Source of the DNA: Caldifarciminota bacterium
Lineage (GTDB): Bacteria > Hydrothermota > Hydrothermia > LBFQ01 > DSFT01
Assembly (NCBI GenBank): GCA_015494735.1
Contig: WGAQ01000003.1
Coordinates: forward strand, 1-8,309
Direction of reading: 5' to 3'
Length of the DNA stretch: 8,309 nucleotides
Shown: piece after piece, positions 5,784 to 8,309 of the stretch
How positions within the stretch are numbered: the stretch's first letter is position 1
How the letters are laid out: the number at the start of each line of letters is the position of its first letter
The notes under the pieces: model-generated
The model's input: the letters and a program-made list of their open reading frames with translations, nothing else
What the model was told of the DNA's origin: nothing
Database searches by the model: none
Program-made: the position numbers and the translations under genes

Positions 5784-7073
5784 ATGAGTGGAAAACTGAC
5801 CCTGAGGGAAATCGCAGAGGCAATCGGCGGTAAACTGCTCGGAAGGGACGAAGAAGTCTCCCATTTCACGCAGGACAGCAGGGAAGTCCGGAACAGGTCC
5901 CTCTTCTTCGCCATCCAGGGGGAGAGATTCGACGGGCACGACTTCGTAAGGGATGCCATGGACAGGGGGGCATCGGCGGCGGTGGTGGAGAGAATCCCCG
6001 AAGGTGTGCAGGGCAACTTCATCCTGGTGGAGGACACCGTGTCCGCCCTCGCAGGGCTCGCCGCATACTACAGAAAGAATCACCTGAAGGAAACCGGGAT
6101 AATAGCCATAGGAGGGGCGGCAGGGAAGACCACCACCAAGGAGATGCTGCACAGAGTCCTCTCATCTCAATACAGGACCCACAGGAGTCCGAAGAGCTAT
6201 AACAACCACATAGGGGTTCCTCTCACTCTGCTCAACACACCCCCGGATGTCCGGTATCTGGTTCTGGAAGTGGGGACCAACCATCCGGGAGAGATAGAGG
6301 CTCTGGTAAACATAGCACGGAACGACTACGGCATACTGACCAACATAGGACCGGAGCACATCGAATTCTTCGGAAGCGAAGAGGCCATCGCCCGGGAGGA
6401 GAGCCACGTATTCCTGCATGCGGATGTGGGATTTGCAAGGAGGGAGGACATAGAGAAATTCGGAGGCTCCATGATACTGCCCTCCGTATTGCTTCATCCC
6501 CCATCCCTCGAAGAGGCCCTGAAGGAAGCGCAGAGGAGGGAGGTGGGAGTGGTCTTCAGGGGAATATATTTTCCCAACGTGGCATGGCTGGAAAATGCCC
6601 TCATGGTGGAAACGGCGGGAAAATACCTGGGAGTGGAGAATCCGATGGAGCATCTGCGGGAATTCAAATCCGAATCCATGCGTATGGAAATCGTGAGGGT
6701 GGGCAATCTGGAGGTAATAAACGATGCCTACAATTCCAATCCCCTCTCCCTCAGGGCCCTTTTCATGTCCATAAGGCCATCGGACGATAATCTATTCGTT
6801 CTGGGGGACATGCTGGAACTGGGGGATTTCTCCGAATACTATCACAGGCAGATGGCCCGGGAAATGGTGAGCATGGGACACAGGGAAGTGATCCTGATAG
6901 GAAAGCACATGCGCCACTTCTACGATGAAATTCGAGACGAAGTCCGCGGGGATTACTTCGAGGAGCTGGAAGAGGCCATAGAACGCATAAAGGAGCGACT
7001 GAGGGGGAAGAAGCGCCTCATACTGAAGGGCTCGAGGGGCATCGCTCTGGAGAGAATACTCCATTACCTGTAA
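5784..7073 (+). CDS. murF: UDP-MurNAc-tripeptide--D-alanyl-D-alanine ligase (MurF)
   Basis: MurF uses ATP to join D-Ala-D-Ala to UDP-MurNAc-tripeptide, the last cytoplasmic step of peptidoglycan precursor synthesis. The 429 residues show the three Mur-ligase domains: N-terminal substrate domain (DSREVRNRSLFFAIQG at 31-46), central ATPase with P-loop GGAAGKTTTKEM at 110-121 and NIGPEHIEFFGS at 187-198, and C-terminal domain with NDAYNSNP at 313-320, VLGDMLELG at 339-347, H354 and KGSRG at 415-419. The YNNHIGVPLTLL stretch (139-150) and the DAYN/GDMxELG pair favour MurF over MurC/D/E. It is slightly shorter than the usual ~450, mainly in the central domain. Two oddities stand out. The P-loop has GAAGKT where GSNGKT is usual. 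The normally carbamylated Lys (AKxEI) aligns with E206, and the following Glu with H208. No second murF is visible here. Confidence 0.95.
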   Translation: MSGKLTLREIAEAIGGKLLGRDEEVSHFTQDSREVRNRSLFFAIQGERFDGHDFVRDAMDRGASAAVVERIPEGVQGNFILVEDTVSALAGLAAYYRKNHLKETGIIAIGGAAGKTTTKEMLHRVLSSQYRTHRSPKSYNNHIGVPLTLLNTPPDVRYLVLEVGTNHPGEIEALVNIARNDYGILTNIGPEHIEFFGSEEAIAREESHVFLHADVGFARREDIEKFGGSMILPSVLLHPPSLEEALKEAQRREVGVVFRGIYFPNVAWLENALMVETAGKYLGVENPMEHLREFKSESMRMEIVRVGNLEVINDAYNSNPLSLRALFMSIRPSDDNLFVLGDMLELGDFSEYYHRQMAREMVSMGHREVILIGKHMRHFYDEIRDEVRGDYFEELEEAIERIKERLRGKKRLILKGSRGIALERILHYL

Positions 7074-7077
7074 TCCC

Positions 7078-8061
7078 CTATTCCAGAGTGGAGAAGTCGC
7101 CCAGGAAGGCCCTTACAGTCTTGCCCTCGACGCTGGACCGGATTCCCAGTATGGAATCTCTCACGATGCTCCTCCTGACGCTGGAACGGGACAGGAGTAT
7201 GCTCCTTTCGATAACGGACTCCTCCACGGTGGCCTCCCCTTCTATGGAAACGTATGGACCGATTATACTGTCCCTTACGCGCACTCCGGGTCCGATATAG
7301 ACGGGCTCCCTCACGATGACATTCTCCAGATTCTCCGGAGGGGTCTCTATCCGGCTTCCCTCCTCGTCCAGAATGCGGAAGAGGGTCTCCATGGTGGTGT
7401 CCAGTTTCCCGGCATCCCACCAGATATCCACGGAAGGGGCCCTGAATCTGTAGTTTCTCTCCATCATGAGTCTGAGGGCATCCGTCAGTTGATACTCCCC
7501 CTTCGTCCGGATATCCCTCTCCACCAGTTCCTTCAGGGCTTCCCTCAAAGGCCCGGCCTCTTTCAGATAATAGACTCCCACGATGGCGAGATTGCTCCGG
7601 GGATTTTCGGGCTTCTCCTCCATGTCCACGATGTACCCCTCTTCATCCAGAACCACCACGCCGAATCTTCTCGGGTCCTCCACCTCCTGAACCGCGATGA
7701 AGCTCTCAGAGAAGTCGAATCTGCCATCGTAAAGGGCATCGGAAAGGACTATGAGAATGTCCTCCCCGTCTTCTATCCCCTCCATTCCCACCAGAACGGC
7801 ATGCCCGAGACCGAGAGCCCTTTCCTGAATCCGGGCATCCACATTCCCGTACGTCTCCTTCATGACCCTGAGGACCTCCTCTCCCGCATCCCCCGGAGAG
7901 ACCACTATTGTTATGGCATCGATATCGGTCCATCCAAGCACCCTGTCTATCAATCGGGAGAGGATGGGCTTTCCGGCAAGGGGGAATAGGGGCTTGGGCG
8001 TATAGAGGGTAAAAGGACGCATGCGGGTTCCCTTTCCTGCCGCTGGAATGAGGAGTCTCAT
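7078..8061 (-). CDS. Sugar-1-phosphate nucleotidylyltransferase with left-handed beta-helix C terminus
   Basis: This 327-residue protein makes an NDP-sugar from NTP and a sugar-1-phosphate, feeding surface glycan synthesis in the cytoplasm. The nucleotide-binding signature AAGKGTRMRPFTLYTPKP (7-24, with K23) is intact. It is followed by VLSDALY (105-111, metal Asp108), EEKP (148-151), LAIVGVYYL (158-166), GEYQLTDAL (188-196) and WWDAG (214-218, second metal Asp216). From about residue 245 on, repeated short beta turns rich in V/I (VYIGPGVRVRDSIIGPYVSI, VEESVIERSILLS, VRRSIVRDSILG) indicate a hexapeptide-like beta-helix, as in long-form glucose-1-phosphate thymidylyltransferases. dTTP versus UTP and the exact sugar cannot be decided from sequence. 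There is no acetyltransferase-length helix as in GlmU. It has its own promoter and runs tail-to-tail into murF. Confidence 0.9.
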   Translation of the reverse strand: MRLLIPAAGKGTRMRPFTLYTPKPLFPLAGKPILSRLIDRVLGWTDIDAITIVVSPGDAGEEVLRVMKETYGNVDARIQERALGLGHAVLVGMEGIEDGEDILIVLSDALYDGRFDFSESFIAVQEVEDPRRFGVVVLDEEGYIVDMEEKPENPRSNLAIVGVYYLKEAGPLREALKELVERDIRTKGEYQLTDALRLMMERNYRFRAPSVDIWWDAGKLDTTMETLFRILDEEGSRIETPPENLENVIVREPVYIGPGVRVRDSIIGPYVSIEGEATVEESVIERSILLSRSSVRRSIVRDSILGIRSSVEGKTVRAFLGDFSTLE

Positions 8062-8071
8062 ACGGCTCTCA

Positions 8072-8100
8072 ATTTTAAACGGTTATATCCTGAGGAGCAA
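8072..8100 (-). promoter_or_regulatory. Promoter of the nucleotidylyltransferase gene
   Basis: Reading the minus strand, TTGCTC (plus 8095-8100), a 17-bp spacer, then TAAAAT (plus 8072-8077) gives a sigma-70-like pair. The -10 box ends 10 nt before the ATG at 8061, so the 5' leader would be only about 3-4 nt. The box lies in the 21-bp gap after the methyltransferase stop, while the -35 lies inside that gene. Confidence 0.55.
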
Positions 8101-8309
8101 CACGGAAAGTTCCAGACCTCCGGCCACCACCCTCCACCTGCGCATGATTTCCCATCCCCCGACGAGCGATTCGTGCGGAGTAATAACCACCATGACACCC
8201 CCATCGGACAGGTATTTCCTCCCCTCCGAAAACAGATGCCTGTGCAGCATCTTCGCCCTCCTTAGACTCCCCATGCGCACCCCGTACGGAGGATTGGTGA
8301 CGATGGCAT
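8083..8309 (-). CDS. Class I SAM-dependent methyltransferase with NPPY motif (THUMP-type RNA guanine-N2 methyltransferase-like), C-terminal fragment
   Basis: The gene starts right of the window; the open frame runs from the edge to TAA at 8083-8085. The fragment opens with IVTNPPYGVRMGS, motif IV of amino-group (N6-A/N2-G) methyltransferases, where NPPY holds the target amine. SEGRKYLSDGGVMVVITPHESL follows as the late Rossmann strands. It ends with WRVVAGGLELSVLLLRI, the closing beta-hairpin. The TNPPYG.R form and the VAGGLE end resemble RlmL/TrmN/Trm14-like tRNA or rRNA guanine-N2 methyltransferases, which carry an N-terminal THUMP domain. That domain and the SAM-binding motif I lie outside the window, so an adenine-N6 DNA or RNA enzyme is not fully excluded. 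A GTG at 8278-8280 could be taken as a start, but NPPY lies upstream of it, so the gene continues rightwards. Confidence 0.75.
   Translation of the reverse strand, partial: AIVTNPPYGVRMGSLRRAKMLHRHLFSEGRKYLSDGGVMVVITPHESLVGGWEIMRRWRVVAGGLELSVLLLRI

Noticed and set aside
7078..8061. GlmU (bifunctional acetyltransferase/uridyltransferase)
   Set aside because: 327 residues is too short. The beta-helix lacks the long repeat set and the acetyltransferase active-site region of GlmU.

Overview
The window comes from a bacterium. It carries MurF (peptidoglycan synthesis), a bacterial-type TsaD, a beta-barrel-like exported protein and an exported protein with a Por/T9SS-type C-terminal tail, which together suggest a diderm relative of the FCB/candidate-phylum bacteria. 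Arginine is written mostly AGG/AGA and isoleucine often ATA, and the proteins are rich in Glu/Arg/Lys, which resembles a thermophile. An uncultured thermophilic lineage such as WOR-3/Hydrothermae would fit, but that placement is inference only.

Layout. (1) 1-270, plus: C-terminal end of a GT-B glycosyltransferase, cut by the window edge. (2) 271-400: short convergent gap. (3) 401-2246, minus: an M42 metallo-aminopeptidase followed by an overlapping flippase-like membrane protein (LPG_synthase_TM family). (4) 2247-2373: divergent promoter region with several AT-only boxes. (5) 2374-4179, plus: a ~600-residue exported protein made of duplicated OB-fold-like modules around an Ig-like domain, ending in a sorting-tail-like domain. 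(6) 4191-4219: GC-rich hairpin, then an AT box. (7) 4228-7073, plus: tightly packed barrel-like protein, tsaD and murF. (8) 7078-8061, minus: sugar-phosphate nucleotidylyltransferase, converging on murF with a 4-bp gap. (9) 8083-8309, minus: C-terminal end of an NPPY-type RNA methyltransferase, cut by the window edge.

How the genes relate. Glycosyltransferase, flippase-like protein, nucleotidylyltransferase and MurF all fit cell-envelope building. The two exported proteins are neighbours and may share an envelope location. TsaD (tRNA t6A) and the methyltransferase are housekeeping RNA-modification genes. No mobile element, CRISPR array, rRNA or tRNA gene was seen.

The least ordinary signals are: a recurring TTTAAAATT/TTTAAACT box 6-10 nt before start codons without a clear Shine-Dalgarno, suggesting leaderless transcripts; two exported proteins with very short signal-like N termini lacking basic residues; a MurF in which the usual carbamylated lysine aligns with glutamate; and a glycosyltransferase with Gln in place of the second Glu of its EX7E motif.
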